Source: Typhlomys cinereus (Eukaryota > Chordata > Mammalia > Rodentia > Platacanthomyidae). Taken from it: DNA of 64,000 nt. The stretch lies in assembly GCA_023101885.1 (NCBI GenBank), contig JALPQD010000408.1, positions 1,852,019 to 1,916,018 on the forward strand, given 5' to 3'. Of this stretch, positions 45,031 through 56,410 are shown piece after piece. Position 1 is the stretch's first letter. The number at the start of each line of letters is the position of its first letter. The notes under the pieces are model-generated. The model was not told where the DNA came from. It saw only the letters and a list, made by a program, of their open reading frames with translations, and ran no database searches. The translations under genes and the position numbers were made by a program.

Positions 45031-46434
45031 GCCAGAGAATGGAAAGGCTGACATCCTTGACCCGCTGCAGGGAGCGCAGCCATCGCTTTCTGCCCAGGAA
45101 ATCCCAAACCTGCACGTACTGTTGCGTGAATGACACATAAATCCTTATTGTGCGAGGCCATGGCAGCTATTTGCTGCAGCAGCTTATTACTCTAAGCCAC
45201 AGCCTCTTCCCTTCTTAAATCCCCCATATGGAGTTGTGCAACTGAGTACAGGAGTGGTGAAAAATGTGGCAGCAAGGAGGGGCTTCTGAATGCTCCGTGA
45301 CCACAAATTAATTCAATAATCAAACATGGAATGAACCTGCTGTGTTTCTGGCAGTATTCGCCTATGTTGGATTGTGGGAATTCTCTGCAACGCACACGCA
45401 CTTTGTACTGTGCAAACTATCACACACCCAAGGCCAATGAGTGCTGCATGAAACATCTCGGATCAATTGATCACTTGAGAGTACTGTAAATTATGATTTC
45501 CAGTGGTTTTAGTGTACATAAAAAGATACGATTTTCAGTGTTTCAGTGTACATAAAAAGATATCTGCTCTTATGGAAATATAATGGCTTAATTATGAAGA
45601 CAAGAACCTTAATATTTTCCAACTATCAAGCCTTGACATGTAAACAGAAAAATCAATGTATTGGGGGATTAAATTGTACTAGATTTTATAAAAATTTGTT
45701 GTACGAGTTTCAAACTTCACTTTCATGAAATAATTAAGTGAATTTTAGCTTGGGATTAGGACGGTCTCTAAAAATTGCTGAAACAGGCCCTAAACATTTC
45801 TCTGCTTTTTTAGATTGGTATTCATGTGAAGTAAACTCTTGGCATTGACAATATAAAATCAGAATATTGATCAACTCTGAAAAAATGTCAAAGATGCTAT
45901 ATGCCCTGCAATATTAAATATTCATCCAAGATTTAATTTGCTTTGGTAAAAATAAACAAACATGTCCCTCTTATTATATGGAAATTTGCTTTCATTTTTT
46001 AATAAATAATAAAATCATATATATGTATTTTTATCAGTAATGTTATTCTACGTATCTATATACCCAGGGTTATATATTCAGGTAGAGAGGGGTCACAGGT
46101 TCCCTTGGTCTTAGCAGTCCAGCACTGTAATAATACTCTGAACAGGAGCCAGTAAAGCCTAAAATCTACAACATTCTTGCCTCTGCAGTGCTACTAATAG
46201 CTCCATAACTCGAAATAAAACATTCCACATCTCTAGCCTTATTTTTTTTTTTTGTTATCTCAGAATAAGGTCATAGTGGGCTATGTGTATGGCTGCTAAA
46301 TATTTAAGGCTGCAACTCACAAAGAAATGCTTTGCACCAGAAACAATGTGTGAGCTGCAAAGGAAAGTGCCGCCGTGGGAGCACACTTTTTGATGTCCAT
46401 AGGAAAAACACACCGTGGCTGCAGTCATGAGCGT
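45031..46434. other. AT-rich unique block, no gene recognised
   Basis: It contains a small tandem duplication (45511-45564). A non-repetitive stretch at about 45210-45500 (cacaaattaattcaataatc) has the look of regulatory or conserved sequence, which cannot be tested here. A T-run lies at about 46240-46253. Confidence 0.45.
45511..45564 (+). repeat. Two-copy tandem duplication
   Basis: 'tagtgtacataaaaagatac' at 45512-45531 and 'cagtgtacataaaaagatat' at 45544-45563 are near-identical and offset by 32 bp. This is a short slippage-type duplication. Confidence 0.75.
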
Positions 46435-46530
46435 GAACAATGTAAGGCAATGACAGCAGTGCTTGGAAGGCTGAGGCAGGCGGACAGAGAGTTCAGGACC
46501 AAGCCAGTCTCCATAGGAAGGTTTAAAAAT
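46435..46530 (+). repeat. B1 SINE fragment, sense
   Basis: 'agcagtgcttggaaggctga', 'ggcaggcggacagagagttc' and 'aggaccaagccagtctccat' match the central part of B1. The 5' end is lost. Confidence 0.55.
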
Positions 46531-46544
46531 GGGAACAAGGGAAT

Positions 46545-46945
46545 GTTGTAGTTTTCGTTTCCTTTTTGCTGCTATGAAATAATATTCATACACAATATGA
46601 GGGAAAAAGGGGAGATTTATTTGACTTATAAATTTCAAAGAGGATAAAGTCCATTATGATGTACAAGGCATGGTGGGCGGCAGAAGCTAGAAGAGACTGA
46701 TTTAGATCACAGCCTTCATCATGGAGACAAAGAAACAAGAGGCAAAACTGCAGAAGCGGGGCCAGCCACCAAATCTCAAGGCCCGTCCTCTGTGGAATCC
46801 CTTCCTCCGGCAAGACTCCACCTCCTAAAGGTGTCAGGACCTTCACAAACAGTAACATCTGCTGAAGATTGAAATACATGAGCTGGTGGCAGAGGTAGGG
46901 AGCGTGGTGCTGAGGGAGACTTATATTCAAACTGTGACAGAGAAG
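46545..46945 (-). mobile_element. MaLR-type solo LTR, antisense
   Basis: The mirrored 3' end 'tttttgctgctatgaaataa' and the AATAAA mirror 'ggggagatttatttgactta' are followed by 'gtccattatgatgtacaagg' and 'catggtgggcggcagaagct'. It continues through 'gcaagactccacctcctaaa' to 'cttatattcaaactgtgaca'. It is close in layout to 23015 and 56850. Confidence 0.75.
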
Positions 46946-46949
46946 AAAG

Positions 46950-47145
46950 CACACGAATGATGCATGGAGATGCATGCCTGGAATCCAGCACTTAAGAGAG
47001 GCTGAGGTGGAAACATGGTGCTAGTTCGAAGCTAGCCAGGACTGTGCAACAAGTCACTTTCTCAAAAGAGAGAAAAGAAAAGAGGAGAGGAGGGAAGAGG
47101 GGAAGGGAGAGGAAGGGAAAAAGAAAAGAAAAGAAAAACAGAAAG
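46950..47145 (+). repeat. B1 SINE, sense, with expanded purine tail
   Basis: 'gatgcatgcctggaatccag', 'cacttaagagaggctgaggt' and 'agctagccaggactgtgcaa' form the body. The A-tail has become an 80 bp purine tract of AAAAG and GGAGA units. Confidence 0.75.
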
Positions 47146-48190
47146 TCTTAACTGACTCCTTTCTCATGGCAGTTACCTTGAACAGTATCCATAAAACTCT
47201 GTTTTTGGTTATATAAATGTTTTTCTAATAGAAAGGAAACTTAATATTACATTTTGAATCCAAAGAAAACCGAGGTTCTGCACTCCATAAGGCTCTGACA
47301 GACTGTATAACCAATAAAAGTGGTGAGAGGAAAATATGTCCCTTTCATCAGGAATTCTGGAGGGAAGGAGAATGCCATTAGCACTGCACTTTCCAAGGGC
47401 CAGCTCTGTATAAACAGAAGGTGTTATTCCACTTGCCTTTCATAATTAGAAAGAAAGTATATTATGGGACTTTAAAAAATATGACTTTGAATCCTGGGTA
47501 ATTGCTGCCATAGACGTTTACCAGAGTTCAGAGGACAAATCCCAAGAGATACCTACTTTCCTGTCCAAAGCTCCTTTCCTTAATGAAAAAAAGACCTGTG
47601 TTCTAAATCTAGAAGCTTTATGGATCCCTGAAAGTGGAGAAAACATTCTGGGTTGAGGCATGCAAGTTTCTAGAACCTTCCATGGAAAGTTTCATGAAAG
47701 GTAAGATCTAATAAAGTGAGAAGGAAGACTCCGATTTTTCCCACAGATCCTCATCAGTGATGTGGTCTGGGAGGATGGTATATTAATCAGCTATTAGATT
47801 CTGGAAGTCGACAGTGGGCTGCTTTGACAGTTCTCTGAGGAGCGACATGTTGTTTCTCATAGCATAGTCACCTCCTGAGACTGCAATTCTGGCCCTCAAT
47901 TGCCTGTGAAATCTCTTTTGGAAGGTCTATAACAAGTGTCAAGGGTACCATTGGCTTGCTTTTCCTACTTTGGTATGTTAATGTCTCATGTCTCAGTAGA
48001 AGAAAAAAAAATTATGAAAAGTAGATCCACAGTAGATCTAAGGATAAAATTGTGTATCAATGGAATGGCTGCACATTAGATTGTTTTTGGTTGTACAAAG
48101 ATGGCAAAACAGAGCACTACCTTTATCAACTCTTCTCAATTGTTCTAGTCTTAATGTTTCTGGATACTCTAGTTAATATTAATAACTATG
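47146..48190. other. No gene seen; unique sequence
   Basis: AT-rich, without frames or recognisable repeats. Confidence 0.5.
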
Positions 48191-48194
48191 ATAA

Positions 48195-48375
48195 TGCTGA
48201 TGAAAATACATAGAGTTGGGCCATACACTTGATAATGTTTAAGTCCTCAACATCTTAGTGAACAATTTTTATAAGCCTATTGTTTCATTTAATCCCCATA
48301 ATAACCTAATATAAAAATTGTATTTATTATACTTATTTTATAGAGAAAAGATTTATGTGTAAAGACCACAGGTGA
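48195..48375 (-). repeat. MIR SINE fragment, antisense
   Basis: 'ttgtttcatttaatccccat', 'aataacctaatataaaaatt' and 'ttattttatagagaaaag' match the antisense MIR middle. The distal half is lost. Confidence 0.5.
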
Positions 48376-50458
48376 TGTAGTGACTGGTCAGTTGCATATG
48401 TTCACCCGTGCGTCAGTAAGTGACCCTAATTAAACTTGCTGAGTCACACAAAGAAACAAGTAAGCACAAAAACAGGACTCATTGGGAAGGATCAGTAGGA
48501 GTGAGGGGCTCAGGAGAGGGGAATGGGAGGACGACAATGTCCAAAATATACCACATGTATAATACATCATAATGAAATCCATTATCATGTGCAAGTACTA
48601 GACAATAACAATAACAATAAAAACAGAAAAGACAGAACACCACATTTCATTTATCATGATACCCTGAATCAGTCTAGGTTAAGATCCTGCTGTTGGTCAT
48701 TGTTCTGAGTCGCCTTCATGATGCCCATAAGGTATCTGTGAAGGAAGCGCCTGGGTTGTTCTAGAACAATCTCAGTTAATTTACATTCATGCACATTGAT
48801 GGGGTGAAAGTCTCTTTTGTTTGATACTTTTGCTTTCTGCAACATATAATGCAGGATATCTATAAGTACTAGAAAAGCATTTCTTCTTGCTTTACAATTT
48901 GTCATCTTACTTATTGCTTAACTGACTACCTACAATCCCTCTTCTAGAATAAATCTCCTCTGGTAACAACATGCCATGTTGTATGACCTAAATCCAGTGG
49001 ACACAGTGATTAGCCTGGACTTCAGCAAATGATTCAGCTGGGCCAACTGGACTTCTGCATCTTCTCCTCTGGATATGAGGGGAAGTCTCTCTGGTTATAT
49101 GAGTAATACGTCAACTTTTAAACTTTTACTTATGTATTTTGGCTTTAGTTATTGCAAGTTGGGGTTTCTGAAGGGATCTGGGGAAATGAAAACTTATTCC
49201 CCAAGTCTTCTTGATTTGGAGTTACTGTAGGCCCCATCTCAATGTAGTTTGAGGAGAATGTTATTTTATACTAGTAGGGAACAAGATGTTCATTTCAGAG
49301 TAAAAAAAAAAATGAGACAAGATGAAAATGTACCAATAAGGGAATATCCTCAGTGTAACTACTGCAGAACAGAGTTCCAAGGGAAGCTACACTCTTCCCT
49401 CTCAAAATATTTGCTTAGATTTGGGAAGAAATGTTCTCAAGGAGGAGGTACTATAGAAGAGGATACCTGCCGACACAGAGGAGGGAACTTACTAGTTTTA
49501 GCCATGTTGGAAAACTCAGGATACCTTATAAAATCTCTCTTATCTGTATACTTCATTTCCATATTCTCTCTACATTGTGTGTGTGTGTGGAACATTTTCT
49601 ACTGGAACATTTCTTCATTGTGTGTATCTTTTCCCCCTGGGACCTATGAAAAATCAACTTGTTTATCTAAAGTGGAGATTTGTGCTAAACACAAAATTTT
49701 TGCTGCAAGCAAATTATGCTCTGATCTTGAGGGATAAAATAAACACAAAGCACAAAATGCAAAGCTATATTTTGTCAGCCAAATAGAACATGACGTTCAG
49801 AAGTTTCCAATTGAATTCCAAAATTAGAATAAATCTTGGCAAAATGCATACTCACATCCCATCAGGAGTCTTATCATTCGAACTTAGTTCTGGCTGTTTC
49901 CTTACCTCGCTCATTCCAGTAGCTCCCAGGAGGCCGAAGGGCCTTTCTCCATGTGTTTTGGAGCTACCCCAGGACTGCTGAGTTTTCCTTTGCTATTGGC
50001 AAGCCTTCTCCCTAGTTTGGATGGAAGTAGGGCACAAAACTAGTCAGTGATGTAAGAGTTGAAGGCCCACTTCCAGCCCATTCTTCCAGGAAGCCCAGCT
50101 GTGGACAGTGCACTTGGTGAGTTGGGCGCTCATCAGTGCCTGGTTTTGCGACAGCAGCTCTTCAGAAGCATTTGGCAATAGGTGCTGGATGAAATCTTTT
50201 CTAACCTGACCGTTCAGATTCCTGTGAAAGGCTCTCTCGATTAAATATTTTGTAAAATGTCGTCCAATTCCAGATTACAAGCCTTCCTTAACAGGCACTC
50301 CAGCTCAAATTTGAATATGGGAATGTCCATCAGAAAGCGGCTGAAGGTTACTATATAGTTGGTTGCCAATTACTGTCAAGCAAGAGTCAGTCGATACTTG
50401 CTGAGTGATTTTCCAGGGCAAGAAAGCCAAATGTTATCAGCAACACAGGTTTGAAATT
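48376..50458. other. Unique block with one 162-codon frame, no gene recognised
   Basis: A plus-strand frame at 49249-49737 encodes 162 codons in AT-rich DNA. It includes a C-x2-C pair (CNYC) at about residues 36-39, but no zinc-finger spacing follows and nothing matches a family I know. A frame of this size is within chance expectation for the window. Confidence 0.4.
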
Positions 50459-50591
50459 CTTTCCTCCCTCCCTGCCTTCCTCCTTTCTTATCTCCCTTCT
50501 TTCCTCCCCTCTACCTCCTTTCTTTCTTTCCTTTCTTCCTTCATTTTTTTCTCCTCTCTTCTTTCTCTCTTCTCTCTCTCTCTCTCTCTCT
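50459..50591 (+). repeat. Homopyrimidine tract
   Basis: C/T-only or nearly so, with TTCC, TTTC and CTCT motifs, ending in (TC)9 or so. The overlapping Lys/Glu/Arg-rich minus frame is an artefact. Confidence 0.9.
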
Positions 50592-50859
50592 GGTGTCACT
50601 TGAAATTGTAAAGGTAAGTAGTTGTCATTCACTCAGTTTTATATAATTTAACAAATGATGGGGAAAATTGATGTACTAAAAATTAAAGGTTGTTTACTGA
50701 TGTGAATAGAATTGAGAACTAAATAGGTTCTAAGTATTCACAACACATACACACACACACAAAAGGTAACTATGTCAGGTGTTTGAGGTATTAATTAGCC
50801 TGATTGAGACAACTTTTAGTGTATACAAAACATGAAGACAGCACATTGCACATTTTGAG
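50592..50859. other. Unique, with a short (CA)n
   Basis: A (CA) run of about seven units lies at 50745-50760. Nothing else was seen. Confidence 0.5.
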
Positions 50860-51178
50860 TATATAGGTGTGTGTATACATGTGTGTATGTGTGTGGGTGT
50901 GATCTATCTTTGTGCCTGTATGTGTATGCAGGTATGTGTGTCCCTTCATGCACCTGTGGAGACCAGAGGTCTGCACTGAAAGAAGGTCTCTCATTGAATC
51001 TAGAACTTGCTAGATTGCCTGGCCAATGAGCAAGGATTCTCCTGCCCCCACCTTACAGGACTGGAAATATAGGTGCATGCCACCATGCCTAGTTTTTTAT
51101 ATGCATAGTGAGTATCCAAACTCAAGTTTTAATGCTTCACAGCAAGCAGTTTACCTCTGAACCATCTCTCCCCCAGTA
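50860..51178 (-). repeat. B2/B3-superfamily SINE, antisense
   Basis: A TG-rich tail mirror is followed by 'cacctgtggagaccagaggt' and 'ctagattgcctggccaatga'. The mirrored tRNA head 'ccaaactcaagttttaatgc', 'agtttacctctgaaccatct' and 'ctccccca' closes it. Confidence 0.65.
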
Positions 51179-51342
51179 TAAAATTATTTTTATTTGTCAA
51201 TTGTACCTCAATAAAACTGAAAAAGAAGGCCTAAATAACTGAAAAATGTAGCTTATGCCCATAAATACGACCACTAAATGTTATGATGCTTAAAGAAACT
51301 TCCTTACAATGGTAAATTCATAAGTAGCATATAAAATATTAT

Positions 51343-51785
51343 TGTAGTTAGTCTTAATTGCCAACTCTATTGGACTGAGAGATACCTAGGAGATTAGTAA
51401 AGTATGCTTCTGAGTTTGTCCCCGAGGATGTTTTTGGAGAGAATTAGCGAAGAAGTCAACACTTATCCTGATGTGGAGGGCATCATCTAATAAGTGGAGG
51501 GCCCAGATAGGATAAAATTAGAAGAAAGAGCAAGTCTGATAATGCGGGGATTCTTGTAGTTTTGCTCCAGCTTGTATGAAGAAAGAATCTGAATACATCA
51601 TGTCCATCTACCCTGGTGGTCCATCTCACTGCAGGTCCAGAATCTCGAGGGTCTCCAGTCAACCTGGACTGAAGCCTCAGACAGTATGAACCAAACTAAA
51701 TCTTTGTGTCCCTAAGTTTTTTGTTGTTTTTTTTTCCCTTAGATATCTGTCTTTGTGCCAAGAAACTAACAGAAGCAGAGTCGGA
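51343..51785 (+). mobile_element. MaLR-type solo LTR, sense, near full length
   Basis: It starts 'tagttagtcttaattgccaa', 'ctctattggactgagagata', 'cctaggag', then 'gttttgctccagcttgtatg'. It runs to a degenerate polyadenylation region (gaaccaaactaaatctttgt) and the end 'agaaactaacagaagcagag'. Both termini are visible. The AATAAA hexamer is mutated. Confidence 0.75.
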
Positions 51786-51859
51786 AATTTAGTTTACCTT
51801 AAATAGAAGAATCTCTGCTTATCAAAAGGCAACATCAAGGATAAGAAAAATAGTCCTGG

Positions 51860-52590
51860 TTTAACAGACATGAAAAAATCATACATTGATAAAAGGGCTA
51901 GTAAGCAACTATATAAAGATCTTCTACAAACTGATAAGAAAACGAGAGATTCTCCATGAGAAAAATGTGCAAAGACTTGAAGAGGCAGTTCACAAAGAAG
52001 AAATCTGAATGGTCAGTAAGCCCAGGAAGGGATAGATACCTTTGATATCATTACGGAAATGTAAATTTTCTTGACTTTTGAAAACAGTCACCGGAATGAC
52101 TAAGAGACGAGCACATTCAATGCCAAGCGCTGCGGAAGATTTAAAGTATTTGCAATTTGTACACATTTGAGATTCGTATAGTTGGTACAGCTGCTTTTTC
52201 AGTCTGTCCAGCAGGGCACACATATACCATCTGAAGTAGCTCGTGCACTGGAGGTATATGTGACTATATATATATAAATATATATATATACCTACCAACA
52301 CATAGGAAAAATATTCATGGTCACATCATAAAGTAGAAACAAACCAAATGATCAGCAACAGAACAAGTACATGTAAAGGAGCATGCATTCAATGACATTC
52401 GTTTAGCAAAAAGAAAGAGCAAACTTTTGTTTTAATGGGAAAACTTAGATGAATCACAGATTTACTGAGCAGAGAAAGTGAGATGCAAAGAGTGTATTAT
52501 TGAGTTTCTTTAAAGCTCAGAAACAAAGCTAATCTCTGTTTATCTGTGAATGGGCGACTACAATGACTCGTTATTTTTGTGAAAACTCAA
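51860..52590 (+). mobile_element. Ancient L1 (L1M-like) ORF2 3' end relic
   Basis: The order follows the end of mammalian L1 ORF2 and 3' UTR: 'agacttgaagaggcagttca', 'caaagaagaaatctgaatgg', 'tatcattacggaaatgtaaa', then 'ttggtacagctgctttttca', 'ttcatggtcacatcataaag' and 'tagaaacaaaccaaatgatc'. It is heavily mutated with no usable frame. A TA-rich run lies at 52266-52291. It is much older than the L1 at 59777. Confidence 0.65.
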
Positions 52591-52639
52591 CAAATTATAC
52601 ATTATAGTTAGTGTCTTTTCCATATGCAGAGTTTAAAAG

Positions 52640-52975
52640 TGAAAGCAAAGGAACTGGGAGATGATTCAGTGATTTAAAAGCCTTTTCCTCACAAGCAGAA
52701 GGACCTGAGTACAGATCCCCAGATCCTGTATAAAAATGCTGGGCTGATAAGGTGGTGACCTGTGATTCCAGCCCTGGAAGGCAGAACCTGAGAAACCCCC
52801 ACAGCAAAATGATACAGAGATAGAGCGATCCAAGATGATTCCTGATGTTACCTTTGAGCCTCTACAGACACACACACTCAAGTGTACTCCTGCACGCATA
52901 CCCCACATGCCTGTACACTCCTCCACAACACACACACACTCACAAGACACATACATGCAAAAAACCAAGATAAAT
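52640..52975 (+). repeat. B2-superfamily SINE, sense
   Basis: The tRNA-like head 'actgggagatgattcagtga', 'aagcagaaggacctgagtac' and 'agatccccag' is followed by 'gacctgtgattccagccctg' and 'gaaggcagaacctgagaaac'. A CA-rich tail with CACACG variants closes it. Confidence 0.7.
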
Positions 52976-53787
52976 AAAAGACAATATCACACTAAGATGA
53001 ACTGCTGCTCAGCATCATAAGCTCAGGAGTACGAAATGAAGACTGAATATAAGTCAGCGCTGAAACCTCCTCTTGACCTTGAAAAGGATAACGCACTAGA
53101 CTGAGCCGCTCAGCACCTCTTCCTTCAACCAGTGACTCATCAAGTCGTTTCATAGGTGCAGGAAAGCATCTTTATTAATAATACTCAAATCCTTTTCTCT
53201 CCTGGTTGTGGCTCAACCTGGCTTAGGGTTTATTCCACAGCTCTCACGGTGACATCTTACTGATGCCTGTATTTTAGTCACGTGCATTCTCTTCTTACTC
53301 CAGTTCCTAAGGCTAAGTGTTCCTGTGATGCTCAGGAGAACATATACGAGAGGCTCACAGCTGGGCTTGAAAATTTTAATTGATCTAATTTTAAGACTTA
53401 GCTGGCAAGTTGAGTGAGTGGTAGCAGTTTTATCTGGATCTGTGTATAGAGAGAAGAGTAGAATACCATTACTATCTAATCACCTCCCACTGCCACATCC
53501 CCACAAAAAATACCCTAGTGCTATCATCCCCCCAAAACTAGCCGAACATTGAGGCATGTAGACAATGTGGACTCTAGTCTGCATGGCCCCGGCTTGGTTT
53601 GCCAGGCTTGTTCTTGAGAGCTCAACAAGAACACTGTGGAATGTTGAAGGTGAATTGGAAAACAGATTTCCCCATTCTCTGTGCTAATTTTATCAACAGT
53701 GCAAGAATAAAGAAGGTAGTCTTGACTTGGAGTTTGGCAGTCCTGAATTTGCAATGTTTTTACTTAGGCACTTAGTAACTATGGAAC
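52976..53787. other. No gene seen; unique sequence
   Basis: Short frames only; no further repeat recognised. Confidence 0.5.
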
Positions 53788-54052
53788 CGGGGCTGGGGAG
53801 GTAGCTCAGCAGTCAAAGCACTGGCTGCACAAGCAAAAGAACCAGAGTTCAGATCCCAAGGACCCATGGAAAATGCTCGATGGACTTGGCAGTCCCTATG
53901 ATCCCAGTCTATGAAAACAGTGGCTGGGAATCTCCAACGCAAGCTGGCTGCCAGATGGGCCTTATCAGTGGTTTCTGAATTTAACTGGAGACCCCATCTC
54001 AGCAATAAGATAGAAGAGTGACTGAGGATGGCTCTTGATATTACTCTTGGGT

Positions 54053-54090
<38 letters not shown>

Positions 54091-54165
54091 GCGCGCGCGC
54101 ACACACACACATGCACACATACACATGCATCTACCCACATACAAACACACATACATACTAATAAA
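53788..54165 (+). repeat. B2-superfamily SINE, sense, complete
   Basis: This is the best full copy of this family here. The tRNA-like head 'ggggctggggaggtagctca' has A-box-like and B-box-like (gagttcagatccc) promoter blocks. The body carries 'gctgggaatctccaacgcaa', 'gctggctgccagatgggcct' and 'gagaccccatctcagcaata'. The tail is a compound (CA)n(CG)n(CA)n. Confidence 0.8.
54053..54120 (+). repeat. (CA)n(CG)n(CA)n compound microsatellite
   Basis: About 18 CA units, then about 6 CG units at 54089-54100, then CA again. Perfect alternating purine-pyrimidine over this length is favourable for Z-DNA. Confidence 0.95.
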
Positions 54166-54394
54166 ACTAACTGAAATTTTGCTTTGAGGATAAGTAGACA
54201 TTCGACACCTTTCTTTTAAAATCTCAGAATGTCTAGAAGAATTCACGCACATATTCTTTCAGCTTTCAACATTTAACATTTCTTCAAAAGCATTCTATCT
54301 ATCAGTCACTCCATTGACCCAGAAGATTAACAACCAGATTTTTGAACAGATCTCTATGGTATTTCTTTCTTTTGCCATCACTGGACTCAATGAC

Positions 54395-54625
54395 AGAGAT
54401 TTTTTTAAACCTCCCCACCCCTCCTTCTTTGAGACAGGATCTCAGGTAGCCCAGACTCAGCCTCAAACTCACTAGTCCAAGGACAACCTCGCCCCTGCCT
54501 CCAGGATGCTGGGATTGCAGGCATGTGTTGCCACGCTCAATTTGCCAGATACTGAGGAGTCAAGCCAGGGCCTCGTGCATGCCAGGCAGGCACTCCACCA
54601 CTGAGTAATAACTCCAGCTCTTAAA
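54395..54625 (-). repeat. B4 (ID-B1 composite) SINE, antisense
   Basis: A mirrored B1 (ctttgagacaggatctcagg, tagcccagactcagcctcaa, aggatgctgggattgcaggc) precedes a mirrored ID (caagccagggcctcgtgcat, gccaggcaggcactccacca, ctgagtaataactccagct). The T-rich tail is at the left. This is the clearest B4 in the window. Confidence 0.8.
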
Positions 54626-56363
54626 TATTTTTGCTGTAATCTCCTTCCACAACCCATAAAGATTTAATATCACTGACACAAACTGTATTTGTTTACATGA
54701 AATATACATATCTGTGCTTTATAATAAAGCAGCCAGCAGTTGCCCTTTGCCGACAGCCGCTTCTGTTGTTATCATTTGCTGAGAGAGGGGGGCGGCAGAG
54801 CACAGGAGAAAGAAGTAGAGTGCCGCATTTGTCCATGTGGGTGCCGGGAAGCAGCTGTAATGTGTGAAGGCAGGAAAGACTCAGAGAAAAAAGCAGGCTG
54901 CTGGTGGTCACAAGGAAGGAATGAGAAGTGCAGGGCATCCACCAAGAGCAGGTGTGAGGCAGTGGGCCCACGCAAGGGTGGATGCAGGAGTGGGATCTGG
55001 ATCAGTCACCTTTGTCCTAGGTGCTGATCCCAGGAGAGTCGACTTGACCCCAGAAGGGGACTGACTTGTTGAGATAAATAAATTTTCAAGTTCATTCCGG
55101 CTGCTGGATTCATCTTGCCTGATACCAAATGTATAAGTCAGCAACCTTTGTTTGGTTTTTCCCTTCAGTGGTTAAGTTACCCTTTCCTGGGGTGGAGTCC
55201 AAGCCAAGGAAGTGGTCAAAGACCATGGGAGAATCATGACTTGAATAAGCACAACTTCTATGAGGATGAGAAAGCCTGAAGGGTGGCTGCTGCTTCCGGG
55301 GAGCTTCCCGGTCTCCGTGTTGATGACCATCCCCAGAAATTTCCCAGCAAGGCTTGGGGCTGTGCAGGGAAACATCTGTCCAATGCCTAGGATCCTATGA
55401 TATATGCTATCCTATGATATTAACTTTATGCAGAGTGAACTCACTGCATGGGATAAGATGGCGTTGAAGGAGAATTGATGAAGGTGAATTCCTCTTTCCA
55501 CTAGTCTGCATTGAATCCATCTGCAGATGACCAGCTCCCTGGCTCGTATCTGCATCATACATTTCCCTTTGAAGCTTCCACAACCTATCACACACAACGG
55601 TCTTACATGCTGACCCCAGAGTCACTTAGCTTACATTGGCTGTCTGACTAATCTAAACCCCACTGGTCTGACAACCTGTCTCAGACTGGTGACCTTGCCT
55701 CTCACATGGAGTAACTTTAGAACACTGCTTTTTGAAACTTCCTTTCATGGATTTGCAGTGAAACTTGGGCACAGATTCCTGGCCTAACGCCTGTCTGATA
55801 TATAGGAAATGGATTCAGCCAAAGTCACAGAACCTTCCCCACGCCACTTATCTGTTAGAAGAATGAGAAGCTAATGATCATTACCAAGCTTTGGGGGCAT
55901 CTCCAGATGATTTAGCATCTGGCAAGATGGCTTTGGTGCTGGGCTCCTGACAAGGCCAGTGTCTACAAATTAACTGAAAATAAGTTAAATCAACAGAAGA
56001 ATGAAAAGCTGGAAGTAGTAACCAGTAATCAATGCAAAACAACCATCTCATGATTTAGAGCAACTTCAAGAGGGTGAGTAATGACAGAACTTTCAGAGAA
56101 GAAAGACTGCATATGACGTGTAAATGGCTTTCTGATTAAACAGCGCAGGGCAAGAGCAGGCTGTGGTGTATCACCACGGGTTGGAACTTTTCAAGACTTC
56201 AGTTGGCAGTGAGATCAGGTCATAAGGGCCCAGATTCAGCACCACAGAGTCTACTGAGCGTGCATAAGCCCAGCATCCAAGTTTCTGTTAACTAGTGTTA
56301 TTATTAGCCTTCTAGAGTTATATATAATATGATCACAGTGTGTGGCCAACTAGTTGATGATCA

Positions 56364-56365
<2 letters not shown>
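54626..56365. other. Unique block, no gene recognised
   Basis: Overlapping frames of up to 95 codons at 54693-55144 on both strands have no domain. No repeat was recognised across about 1.7 kb. Confidence 0.45.

Positions 56366-56409
<44 letters not shown>
56366..56409 (+). repeat. (TG)n microsatellite
   Basis: About 22 perfect TG units. Confidence 0.95.

Positions 56410-56410
<1 letters not shown>

Noticed and set aside
44786..45133. 115-codon cysteine-containing frame (WCDCYIGPGNCACGDCVIC)
   Set aside because: The apparent Cys-rich motif is the translation of a MER5A DNA-transposon relic, which is non-coding.
49249..49737. 162-codon frame with a C-x2-C pair
   Set aside because: There is no second metal-binding half and no family match. 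A frame of this length is expected by chance in AT-rich sequence of this size.
51860..52590. Functional L1 ORF2
   Set aside because: Only the 3' end order of an ancient L1 is readable, with many mutations and no sustained reading frame.
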